Shown: positions 8,931 through 16,445 of the stretch, one piece after another | How the letters are laid out: each line of letters begins with the position of its first letter | How positions within the stretch are numbered: position 1 is the stretch's first letter | Assembly (NCBI GenBank): GCA_046154695.1 | Contig: JBJXFI010000313.1 | Span: forward strand, 1 to 56,187 | From: DALYLB01 sp046154695 | GTDB taxonomy: Bacteria > Acidobacteriota > Blastocatellia > RBC074 | DNA length: 56,187 nucleotides | Reading direction: 5' to 3' | Program-made: the position numbers and the translations under genes | Notes under the pieces: model-generated | The model's input: the letters and a program-made list of their open reading frames with translations, nothing else | The model's database searches: none | Told to the model about the DNA's origin: nothing

Positions 8931-9806
8931 TCAATCGCCGTTCGGGCGGGGCTGATTGGCCCAATGGCCCGAAGGATCGGAGCCGCTGACCCAAACGCCT
9001 TTCAGATTCCAGTCCATGTCCGCGCGCACATCCGCCGTCGTGTAGCGCAATGTCAGCCCGCAGCGCCGCCGCGTGGAGTTATTCATTTCAGACCCGTGCA
9101 GCAGCAGGTCGGTGTGAATGGAGGCCTCGCCGGCCCGAAGCACGTTATCGACAGGGGCGCCGAAATTCTCCGCTTCCGGGACGACCTGGTTGAGCAGACT
9201 CGAATCGCTCTCCTCGGTCAATCGCCAGGTCAGGTGCCCGTAATGATGCGAGCCGGGAATGAAGCGCATACAGGCGTTCTCGACATCGGCATCGTCGATC
9301 GCCAGCCAGACGGTCAGCGCCTTCGACGGCGTCAACGGCCAATAGCCCGCGTCCTGATGCCAGCCTACCGTTCGCCCATCCCCCGGCAGTTTGCAGAAAT
9401 AGTGCGACCCCCAGCCGACGACATTCTCTCCGAGCAGATCTCTGACATACGCCACGACGCGCGGATTCGTGATCAAATCGTAGACCTTGCCGTACAACAG
9501 GTGCGCCGTCTTGATCGAGTAGTTGTCCTGCCCCGAAGCCAGCACCCGCTCCAACAGGCCGTCAAAGTATCGCCGATGGTCGGCGATCTCCTCCTCCGTG
9601 AAGAGGCGAAGGCCGCTGATATAGCCATCGCGATTGAAAGCCTCGATCTGCTCGCGCGTCAATATCCGCGGCTCCGCGACGCCGGCGGGATGAAAGCGAA
9701 GCTCTCGCCCCATCTCGGCAAGACGGTCCGCTTCGGGAAACAGTTTATTGAACTCCGGATTCAAATGCCGGTTGACCTCTTGATCTCCAGTCTCTGTCAG
9801 TGCCAT
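8931..9806 (-). CDS. PhyH-family Fe(II)/2-oxoglutarate dioxygenase
   Basis: The start at 9806 is preferred over longer in-frame options because a GGAGG lies 13 bases upstream and the extra N-terminal codons run into a palindromic repeat. The resulting 291-residue protein is a phytanoyl-CoA dioxygenase-like member of the cupin-fold oxygenases. The iron facial triad is visible as His150-x-Asp152 in GWHQDAGYW and a distal His237 in LLLHGSEMN, with an Arg-rich segment STRRRCGLTLRY that typically binds 2-oxoglutarate. Such enzymes hydroxylate small molecules or acyl chains; the substrate cannot be inferred. It ends 18 bp from the convergent PLD-like gene. Confidence 0.88.
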   Translation of the reverse strand: MALTETGDQEVNRHLNPEFNKLFPEADRLAEMGRELRFHPAGVAEPRILTREQIEAFNRDGYISGLRLFTEEEIADHRRYFDGLLERVLASGQDNYSIKTAHLLYGKVYDLITNPRVVAYVRDLLGENVVGWGSHYFCKLPGDGRTVGWHQDAGYWPLTPSKALTVWLAIDDADVENACMRFIPGSHHYGHLTWRLTEESDSSLLNQVVPEAENFGAPVDNVLRAGEASIHTDLLLHGSEMNNSTRRRCGLTLRYTTADVRADMDWNLKGVWVSGSDPSGHWANQPRPNGD

Positions 9807-9835
9807 CGCCCGTTCATTGCCTCCTTCGAAAAAGT

Positions 9836-9859
9836 GGCACAATCTGTCCAGCTTGTGCC
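9836..9859 (+). repeat. 24-bp palindromic repeat, copy 1
   Basis: GGCACAATCTGTCCAGCTTG plus TGCC is a near-perfect palindrome. It is one of three copies (also 9954-9977 inverted and 31031-31054), all preceded by AGT or an equivalent and followed by a C-rich end. It lies just upstream of the PhyH start codon. Confidence 0.8.
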
Positions 9860-9953
9860 GCGTCCACCAGACGCTCTCAGAAAATGACCGGGCCTCGAAC
9901 GAGACCACTTCCGGCGCGCGGGTGCCGTATTCTTCACGCGCACCCTCACACCG

Positions 9954-9977
9954 GGCACAAGCTGGACAGCTTGTGCC
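9954..9977 (-). repeat. 24-bp palindromic repeat, copy 2 (inverted)
   Basis: Same 24-bp element as at 9836-9859 but in opposite orientation, so the two copies bracket a 94-bp spacer in the gap between the PhyH start and the SGNH gene 3' end. The core reads GGCACAAGCTGGACAGCTTG followed by TGCC. Confidence 0.8.
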
Positions 9978-10013
9978 ACTGTTTCCGCGCGGCGCGCGAC
10001 GTTAACGGCTTCT

Positions 10014-10694
10014 CTACTTTTTCACGGCCGCCCAGGCGGCCTTTTGCAGCAGTTCCGCTTCCGCGGGCGTGAGCCCCTTCACGTCGCCGGTGGGACGCTC
10101 CCCAAACAGAACGGCGAAGAAGACACAGGCCGCCAGATACGACCCCGCAAGCGTCGGATGGCTCTGGTCCCTGTCGTGCAGCACCGGCTCGCTGTGCTTG
10201 CGAAGGAAGGTCTGCCAGGCAACCCCCGTCGGGACGACCGTCGCGTCGATCTCTTTCCCGATCTCCTCATACGCCCTCGTGAGCGCCTGCTGCGATTCGG
10301 GCGCGTTTTGCCGGGCCCACGTCAGATAGAGCGCGGTCTTCGCGCCGGCTGCCTTGATCTCCTGATCGAAGAGCCGGATGTTTTCGTGCATGCGCGGCGC
10401 GTTCTTGACCGGCAGCGTGCTCTGCTCCTGCAGAACGACGTAATCGTATGATCCCTGCCGGATTGCCTGCCGCGCCTCGCCCTTGTTCCAATGCATGCGC
10501 AGCGAAGCGCCTCCCGCCGAGATCAATCGATGCTCCAGCGTCTTGCCGCGCGTCTCGGCCAGTTGCGCGATGAGGCCGGGAACATCGTTCCGCCCCGTGA
10601 AACTGTTGCCGATGAACAACACCCTGAGATGATTCGCGTTCTTCATTTTGAACCCCACCGCCTCGACAGCGACCGGCGCGCCGGCCGCGGTCAT
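10014..10694 (-). CDS. SGNH-type hydrolase / GDSL-like esterase
   Basis: A 226-residue protein with the block I motif LFIGNSFTGRND at about residues 26-37, in which the Ser of GNS is the expected nucleophile. A middle LQEQSTLP block and a C-terminal DQSHPTLAGSYLAA block supply the Asp and His of the catalytic triad. The family hydrolyses esters of lipids, sugars or small molecules. No signal peptide is visible if translation begins at the ATG at 10694; a start at an internal ATG (MKNANH, residue 17) would also be compatible. It follows the ankyrin gene by only 12 bp on the same strand and is almost certainly co-transcribed with it. Confidence 0.82.
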   Translation of the reverse strand: MTAAGAPVAVEAVGFKMKNANHLRVLFIGNSFTGRNDVPGLIAQLAETRGKTLEHRLISAGGASLRMHWNKGEARQAIRQGSYDYVVLQEQSTLPVKNAPRMHENIRLFDQEIKAAGAKTALYLTWARQNAPESQQALTRAYEEIGKEIDATVVPTGVAWQTFLRKHSEPVLHDRDQSHPTLAGSYLAACVFFAVLFGERPTGDVKGLTPAEAELLQKAAWAAVKK

Positions 10695-10706
10695 GTCCCA
10701 ACGCCG

Positions 10707-12365
10707 TTACTCTTCGGCGCCGGCGGGGGGCAGCCCTCCTTCCCTTTCGTATTGCTCCAACAATTCCACAATCGCGGTATGCCCGCGGCGGGTCGCCCAC
10801 GCAACCGGCGCGGCCCAGGGAGGATCGTCGGGCAGGCTCGGTGTCGCCCCCCGCCGCAGCAGCAGTTCGACCATGCCGATCTGGCCGTATTTTGCGGCCC
10901 AGCCGAGCGGCGTCGAGCATATATCCTCATCGCGCGCGTGCAGATCGGCTCCGTGGTCAATGAAGAGCTCCGCTTTTTCAACATCGCCCTTCCTGGCGAA
11001 TTGATGCAGCGGCGTGACGCCCAGCCAGTTCGGCTGGCTCGGATTCATCCCGTGCTCGAAGAGCAGCTCGTTCAACTCACGCGTCTTTGCGCCGACCGAC
11101 CAATCGGGAAAATTGACGCGGCCCGGCAGGTCCGGCTGGTAGCGAAGCATCAGCCGTACGAACGCCTCCTGCCCCTCGCCCGCGGCATTCGCGAGCGCAT
11201 CGGGATCGTCGGCCATCGAAGGGTTGGCCGCGAAGACCGCGGCTGCCGTCCGCACATCGCCGTAGTACGCAAGAAGATGAACGGCGCGGGCCGCGCCGTA
11301 TGAGCATAGCAGATCGATCATCCGCTCATCGGAGTTCGAGATTGCCCGGCTCAGGGCGTCCGCTGAGCTCTCGACTTCGGGATTCGGATAGGCGCCATGC
11401 GCCAGCAGGAGCTCCGCGATTTCATAATGTCCGTTGGCGGCCGCCGAATACAGCGCATGGCCGCGCGGCGCGATTCCCTCTTCGGGCAGATTCGGGTCGG
11501 CCCCGTGTTCCAGCAGCAGCTTCACAATCTCGATATGCCCTCTGGCGGCGGCGTTTTTCAGCGGAGCCCCGGATCCAAGGTAATAGGTCACATATTCCGA
11601 GACGCGGTTGCCCAGCGACGGGTCCTGATCGAGCAGCTCTCGCACCCGCTCCAGGTCGCCGATATGGCACGCCGTGCAGATGTCGCAGTATGCGCCCCGC
11701 GAACGCAGGTGCGCGAGCGTTTCCGCCGGCGTGGTCGGCCAATCCGCCGGCACATCGCGCCAGCCGCGAAAGGTGTAATCGCCATTCGTGAGATGTATCG
11801 GGCGCGCCCCATCGAATCGCGCCGCGTTGATGTCCACTCCGCGCGCCAGCAGTTCATCGATCATATCGAGCTGCCGCGTCATCACCGCCCAATGAATCGG
11901 CTGATTGGAGCGGCCATCGCCCGCATGCAACAGCTCGGGCGAGGCGTCGAGCAGGCCGCGCACCTTTTCCATATCGCGCTCCCGAATCGCCTCGGCGACG
12001 GCCTCTCCCTTCGGCGACGCCCCCTGCTTGCCGGCGAAATTGGCTTCCAACAGCTTCTCCAGCTCCGCGTATCCCCGGTCGCGCGCGATGTCGAGCAGGC
12101 TTTCGTTGACCGCCAGACTGAGCGGGTCGGCCCCGTAATCGAGCAGGAACGAAGCGACCTCGATCCGGTTCTCCCGCACGGCGAAATAGATCGGCGTCCG
12201 GTAGGCATGATGGCTGCGCACCAGTGATGGATCTTTGCTCACCAGCCGCTTGACGGCGTCCAGGTCTCCGGCAACGCAGGCGCAAAACATCGCCCAGACA
12301 TCGACGCCGATGCCCGCGGCCCACACCAGCGGCTCGTTCTTCTTCAATGCTTTCGGCTGGATCAT
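10707..12365 (-). CDS. Ankyrin-repeat protein
   Basis: A 552-residue cytosolic-looking protein made of about a dozen ankyrin repeats, seen as repeated modules of the type G.TPL..A...GH.EIV.LLLEHGADP spread over residues 20-540. Clear examples are NAAARGHIEIVKLLLEHGADP, split here as NAAARGHIEI and VKLLLEHGADP, and HQFARKGDVEKAELFIDHGADLH. Ankyrin repeats mediate protein binding and have no enzymatic role of their own. A stretch around residues 205-245 is less regular. There is no signal peptide or membrane anchor. It leads a two-gene unit with the SGNH hydrolase; bacterial ankyrin proteins are often partners or inhibitors of the neighbouring enzyme, but that is inference here. Confidence 0.9.
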   Translation of the reverse strand: MIQPKALKKNEPLVWAAGIGVDVWAMFCACVAGDLDAVKRLVSKDPSLVRSHHAYRTPIYFAVRENRIEVASFLLDYGADPLSLAVNESLLDIARDRGYAELEKLLEANFAGKQGASPKGEAVAEAIRERDMEKVRGLLDASPELLHAGDGRSNQPIHWAVMTRQLDMIDELLARGVDINAARFDGARPIHLTNGDYTFRGWRDVPADWPTTPAETLAHLRSRGAYCDICTACHIGDLERVRELLDQDPSLGNRVSEYVTYYLGSGAPLKNAAARGHIEIVKLLLEHGADPNLPEEGIAPRGHALYSAAANGHYEIAELLLAHGAYPNPEVESSADALSRAISNSDERMIDLLCSYGAARAVHLLAYYGDVRTAAAVFAANPSMADDPDALANAAGEGQEAFVRLMLRYQPDLPGRVNFPDWSVGAKTRELNELLFEHGMNPSQPNWLGVTPLHQFARKGDVEKAELFIDHGADLHARDEDICSTPLGWAAKYGQIGMVELLLRRGATPSLPDDPPWAAPVAWATRRGHTAIVELLEQYEREGGLPPAGAEE

Positions 12366-12468
12366 ACTCCCCTCTCTTTCTTCGCAGCACTCGGTTGGAA
12401 GCTTTTCTCAGCTATCTCCCCCGCGGTGGAAATTCTCGCACAGATGATATTTTTCGCATATGGCCCAT

Positions 12469-12642
12469 TCAAATCGGCATGCGGTTGAGATATTCAATGA
12501 ATCCCCTCACGCCCCGGCGCAAATTTTCAAGATCTTCCCAGCGGACTTCATATTCCGGCCGACATGGAGGATATTGTCGGCATGACCTCCACAAGAGGCC
12601 ATCAGCAACAGAGCAATTTCGCCGCCATCGCCGTTCGTTCAT
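12469..12642 (-). CDS. Possible small protein (57 aa) in the divergent gap, doubtful
   Basis: A complete 57-codon frame (ATG at 12642, TGA at 12469-12471) fits in the 320-bp gap between the ankyrin and carboxypeptidase genes. The C-terminal half reads like protein, with EYEVRWEDLENLRRGVRGF followed by IEYLNRMPI, a plausible amphipathic helix. The N-terminal half is Arg-rich with three cysteines. The ribosome-binding site is weak and no family is recognised. It could be a small gene, the remnant of a larger one, or chance. The rest of the gap holds the ribosome-binding site AAAGGAGA before 12686 and nothing else recognisable. Confidence 0.25.
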   Translation of the reverse strand: MNERRWRRNCSVADGLLWRSCRQYPPCRPEYEVRWEDLENLRRGVRGFIEYLNRMPI

Positions 12643-12685
12643 TACTCAATACTGCAACAACCGATTTTTGCAAAAGGAGACTCAC

Positions 12686-14521
12686 ATGAACTCGATGAGA
12701 CGATTCGGGCTTTATATATTGGTGATCGTCGGGATATGCCTGCTGGGGTTGACCTGGCGCGCCGCCGCCGCGAAGATCCGGACGACAGCCGCTGTCCGGG
12801 CCGTTCAGCAGGAGAAGGAAGCGCGCGTTTACATCATTCGCAATGTATTCGACGTGCGGACGCGCTCGGCCATCGCCCGAACGGGCGCCCTGATCATCGA
12901 GGTAGGGCACGATTACATCCTGGTCGAAGCCGTGGATCAGGAGCTGAAGGCGATTCAACAGATCGGCCTCGACATCTCGAAACCGACCGAGACCGAGGCG
13001 CGGATGATGGCGTTCCCGCCCGCCGACTCGAATTATCACGACTACGCCGAGATGGTCGCGGAGATACAGCAGGCGGCGGGCGATCACGCGGCGATCTTCC
13101 AGCTCTTCAGCCTCGGCCAGACCTATGAGGGCCGCGCTGTCTGGGCGGGCAAGATCTCGGACAACGTCACGCTGGACGAGAATGAACCCGAGGTGTTGTT
13201 CACGCATCACCAGCACGCGCGCGAACATTTGACGGTCGAGATGGCACTTTACACGCTGAAGATGCTGACCGACGAATACGGCGTGACGCAGCAGATCACT
13301 GACCTGGTAAACAACCGGGAAATATGGATCGTCTTCGATGTGAACCCGGATGGCGGCGAGTACGACCACGCCACCGGCACGTATCAATCGTGGCGCAAGA
13401 ATCGCCAGCCCAACTCCGGCTCGTCCGCTGTGGGCACGGACCTGAACCGCAACTGGGACTACCGGTGGGGATGTTGCGGCGGCAGCAGCGGCTCGACGAG
13501 CAGCTCAACCTATCGCGGTCCCGCGACGTTCTCGGCCCCGGAAACCTCCCTCGTGCGCGACTTCGTCAACAGCCGCGTCATCGACGGCAAGCAGCAGATC
13601 ACGGCAGCCATCGACTTTCACACCTACAGCGAGCTGATCCTCTGGCCGATGGGCTACACGATGACCGATGTGCCCGCCGATATGAGCCAGGACGATCACG
13701 ACGCACTGGCGGCGATGGGCCAGGCGATGGCCGCGACCAACGGCTACACGCCGGAACAGGCCAGCGACCTGTACATCACCGACGGCACGATCAACGACTG
13801 GCTCTACGGCGCGCATCGGATTTTGAACTACACCTTCGAGATGTATCCGAAGACCTCGGCGGGAGGCGGCTTCTATCCGCCGGATGAGGTGATCCCGGCG
13901 GAGACGGCCCGCAACCGAAGCGCGGTTTTGTATCTGCTCGAGAAGGCCGGCTGTCCGTACAGCGTGATCGGAAAGGACGCGCAATACTGCTCCCCCGTGA
14001 CCACGGGCTGGTATAGCCCGGCCGCCAACGCGGCGGTGACCAGCGGCGCGGGCGACAACAACGGGTTTGAGGTCGGCGCGGCCAACGCCGGCGCCAACGA
14101 CAACCTGTACGCGGTGGACAACAACAGCGGCACCAACACCAGCACCTCCTGCACCGCCGCCACCAAGGACAGCCACCGCTTCTCCGGCTACGGGATCAGC
14201 ATTCCCAGCAGCGCGACGATTCAGGGCATCGAGCTTCGGCTGAACTCGAAGGTGGACAGCACGAGCGGAGCGCCGCGGTTTTGCGTCCAGTTGTCATGGG
14301 ACGGCGGCGTGACGTGGACGACGACCAAATCCTCGGCCACGCTCTCAACGGCTGAAACCACCTATATCCTCGGCGGAGTGATCGACACCTGGGGCCGGAC
14401 CTGGAGCAGCGGCGATTTCAACGACGCCAACTTCCGCGTGCGCCTGACCAGCGTCGCCAGCAACACCTCGCGCGACTTCTCGCTCGACTGGGTGGCGATA
14501 CGCGTAAGGTACCTGTTATAG
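12686..14521 (+). CDS. Secreted M14 zinc carboxypeptidase
   Basis: The start at 12686 is set by AAAGGAGA 5-6 bases upstream and a signal peptide (residues about 7-27). The 611-residue protein holds a full M14 peptidase domain at about 110-430. The zinc site is HAREHLTVE (the HxxE motif), with the third ligand in IDFHTYSE. Substrate-binding residues are in TDLNRNWDYRW and the catalytic Glu in YTFEMYP. The family removes C-terminal residues from peptides or cell-wall peptides. The remaining roughly 170 residues form a Gly/Ser/Thr/Asn-rich beta-sandwich module of the kind used for attachment or secretion. The gene ends at a strong hairpin, and the gene beyond it is convergent. Confidence 0.92.
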   Translation: MNSMRRFGLYILVIVGICLLGLTWRAAAAKIRTTAAVRAVQQEKEARVYIIRNVFDVRTRSAIARTGALIIEVGHDYILVEAVDQELKAIQQIGLDISKPTETEARMMAFPPADSNYHDYAEMVAEIQQAAGDHAAIFQLFSLGQTYEGRAVWAGKISDNVTLDENEPEVLFTHHQHAREHLTVEMALYTLKMLTDEYGVTQQITDLVNNREIWIVFDVNPDGGEYDHATGTYQSWRKNRQPNSGSSAVGTDLNRNWDYRWGCCGGSSGSTSSSTYRGPATFSAPETSLVRDFVNSRVIDGKQQITAAIDFHTYSELILWPMGYTMTDVPADMSQDDHDALAAMGQAMAATNGYTPEQASDLYITDGTINDWLYGAHRILNYTFEMYPKTSAGGGFYPPDEVIPAETARNRSAVLYLLEKAGCPYSVIGKDAQYCSPVTTGWYSPAANAAVTSGAGDNNGFEVGAANAGANDNLYAVDNNSGTNTSTSCTAATKDSHRFSGYGISIPSSATIQGIELRLNSKVDSTSGAPRFCVQLSWDGGVTWTTTKSSATLSTAETTYILGGVIDTWGRTWSSGDFNDANFRVRLTSVASNTSRDFSLDWVAIRVRYLL

Positions 14522-14535
14522 GGTCGGATCGGGGA

Positions 14536-14578
14536 TTGGCTGAGAGGGCGTATCCAACCGATAGGCCCTCTCAGCCAA
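14536..14578. terminator. Bidirectional hairpin between convergent genes
   Basis: Perfect 14-bp inverted repeat, TTGGCTGAGAGGGC at 14536-14549 and its complement at 14565-14578, with a 15-base loop. It lies midway between the convergent carboxypeptidase and the small exported protein. There is no T-tract on either side, so it may act as a Rho-aided or processing hairpin rather than a classical intrinsic terminator. Confidence 0.6.
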
Positions 14579-14610
14579 CACAAGGGTAGGAAGAAACCCC
14601 GGGGACGGGA

Positions 14611-15021
14611 TCAATTCTTGCTCTTTTTTCCTTCCGCCTTACCGGCCTTCATCGCTTTCACCGGATTGATCACGACGGAGAACCGGCAATCCGCGCAGGT
14701 GCCGATACAAACCAGCACCTCCTTTTCGATCGAGACCGAGCATGTGCCTGCGCCCTGGCCCTGGCAGGTGCAGCTGAACGAGCCGGTGATATTGTTGTTG
14801 GCGCGCCGCACGGCGACGGAGTTGTTGGACTGCTTGTCGAACGTATACCCGGACTTCAACGTCGCTTTGTTGTCGCCCTGAATAATCGCCCCTTCCGGCG
14901 CCTTCCTTGTTTTCGCCGGCGGGGGGGAACTCTCTTTTTCACCCTTCTTCTTTTGGGCGGCAGCCGGGGTCGCCAAAATCAGAAGCATGACAGCGAAGAG
15001 CGATAGCAGAATGCGTTTCAT
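14611..15021 (-). CDS. Small exported Cys-rich protein of unknown function
   Basis: A 136-residue protein with a clear signal peptide (about residues 1-22, cut near AAAQ) followed by a Lys/Glu/Pro-rich linker. It ends in a compact domain of about 80 residues with seven cysteines in the pattern SFSCTCQGQGAGTC, then VCIGTCADC. Spacing of this kind suggests disulfides or a bound metal. The tail is Lys-rich. No family is recognised. It is separated from the DUF1501 gene upstream by 76 bp on the same strand and may be transcribed on its own. Confidence 0.7.
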   Translation of the reverse strand: MKRILLSLFAVMLLILATPAAAQKKKGEKESSPPPAKTRKAPEGAIIQGDNKATLKSGYTFDKQSNNSVAVRRANNNITGSFSCTCQGQGAGTCSVSIEKEVLVCIGTCADCRFSVVINPVKAMKAGKAEGKKSKN

Positions 15022-15097
15022 CGTTTTGTTCCTCCTCGATCAGTTTTGGGGGGACCACAGTCTAATACGTTTTCAGAGAAGATTAGGAAACTTCCTT

Positions 15098-16408
15098 TTA
15101 AAATAGCTCCTCGATCACTTTGCCGCCATTGACGATCTTGACGGGCCGGCCGATGGGAGTGTGATATTCCCGGGTCGTATCTATGCCGAGTCGATTGTAG
15201 ATGGTGGTCAGCAAATCCTCGACCTGAACCGCTTTCTCCCTGACCTCTGACGCAGTGGCATCGGAGGCGCCGATCACCTGTCCGCCACGCACCCCGGCGC
15301 CCGCGAAGCAGACGGTGAAGACTTTCGACCAGTGGTCCCGCCCGGCATCACTGTTGATCTTCGGCGTGCGCCCGAACTCTCCCATCAGCACCACCAATGT
15401 GCGGTCGAGCAATCCCCGCTGATGCAGATCCTCCAGCAAGGCGGCGTAAGCCCGATCCATCTCAGGCAGGAGCGCTTTCTGCAGGGTGTTGAAGTTATTG
15501 CCGTGAGTGTCCCAATTGAGCCACCCTTTGGCCACGGTCACAAAACGCACCCCGGACTCGACCAGCCGGCGGGCGAGCAAACAACCCTGCCCCACGGGAG
15601 TGCGGCCGTATTGATTGCGAACCGATTCCGGCTCCTCTTCGATGTCGAAAGCCTTCTTCGCCCGCGGCGAATTCATCAGGTCGTAAGCGCGGGCGTAAAA
15701 ATCATCGATGGTCGCGGCCTCGTTGCCGGCATCAATCCGCCGGAAGCGCTGATCCACCATTTGTAAGAGCCAGCGCCGGCGGTCCACCCGCTGCCAATCG
15801 ACGTCGAGCGGAAGCTTGAGATCCCGCACCTGATACCCTTTCACATTGGGGTCCCCGGCGATGAATGGGTTATACGCTCCGCCCAGGAAGCCGGCGCCAT
15901 AGGAAGGAAAGGTATTCGGGATCGCCACGTAGGGCGGCATGTCATGGCGCGGCCCCAGTTCTTTCGAGACGACCGATCCGAGGCTTGGGAACTCGATCGT
16001 TTGGAGTGGCAGGTAGCCGGTGAGCAGGTAGTTGATCGCCCGCTCGTGGTCGGGTTCGCGCGAGGTGACGGAACGGATGATGGCATACTTGTCCGTCTGC
16101 CGCGCGGTGTGCGGCAGATGCTCGCAAATCTGAATGCCCGGCACGTTGGTGGAGATGGGCTTGAACGGCCCTCGAATTTCCGCCGGAGCATCGGGCTTCA
16201 TGTCAAACGTGTCAAGATGCGAAGCTCCGCCACTCTGCCAGAGGAGAATGCAGGAGATGTCGGGCTCGCCTTTTTCCGCCGCCTCGACCGATCTGAGCTC
16301 GAGGAAATCCCGCAAGCCGAGGCCGAGGAAACCAAGGGCGCCGGCTTGAATGAAATCTCTTCGCCCGAAGAGCGAATGTGACGCACAAGCATGCTCTCTT
16401 TTACTCAT
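15098..16408 (-). CDS. DUF1501 exported protein with Tat-like signal
   Basis: The start at 16408 is chosen because GAGG lies about 6 bases upstream; an ATG at 16426 has no ribosome-binding site. The 436-residue protein begins with a twin-arginine-type leader (FGRRDFIQAGALGFLGLG at about residues 13-30), then a domain of the alkaline phosphatase / sulfatase fold known as DUF1501. Conserved segments are LWQSGGASHLDTFDMKP, FGRTPKINSDAGRDHW and the start of the final helix VEDLLTTIYNRLGID. DUF1501 proteins are nearly always encoded beside DUF1549/DUF1553 proteins, as here, where the upstream gene stops 37 bp before. The biochemical role is unproven; polymer degradation at the cell surface is commonly suspected. 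Confidence 0.9.
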   Translation of the reverse strand: MSKREHACASHSLFGRRDFIQAGALGFLGLGLRDFLELRSVEAAEKGEPDISCILLWQSGGASHLDTFDMKPDAPAEIRGPFKPISTNVPGIQICEHLPHTARQTDKYAIIRSVTSREPDHERAINYLLTGYLPLQTIEFPSLGSVVSKELGPRHDMPPYVAIPNTFPSYGAGFLGGAYNPFIAGDPNVKGYQVRDLKLPLDVDWQRVDRRRWLLQMVDQRFRRIDAGNEAATIDDFYARAYDLMNSPRAKKAFDIEEEPESVRNQYGRTPVGQGCLLARRLVESGVRFVTVAKGWLNWDTHGNNFNTLQKALLPEMDRAYAALLEDLHQRGLLDRTLVVLMGEFGRTPKINSDAGRDHWSKVFTVCFAGAGVRGGQVIGASDATASEVREKAVQVEDLLTTIYNRLGIDTTREYHTPIGRPVKIVNGGKVIEELF

Positions 16409-16445
16409 CTTATCCTCTATAGCCATGGTGGCCAGGCCGCACTCT

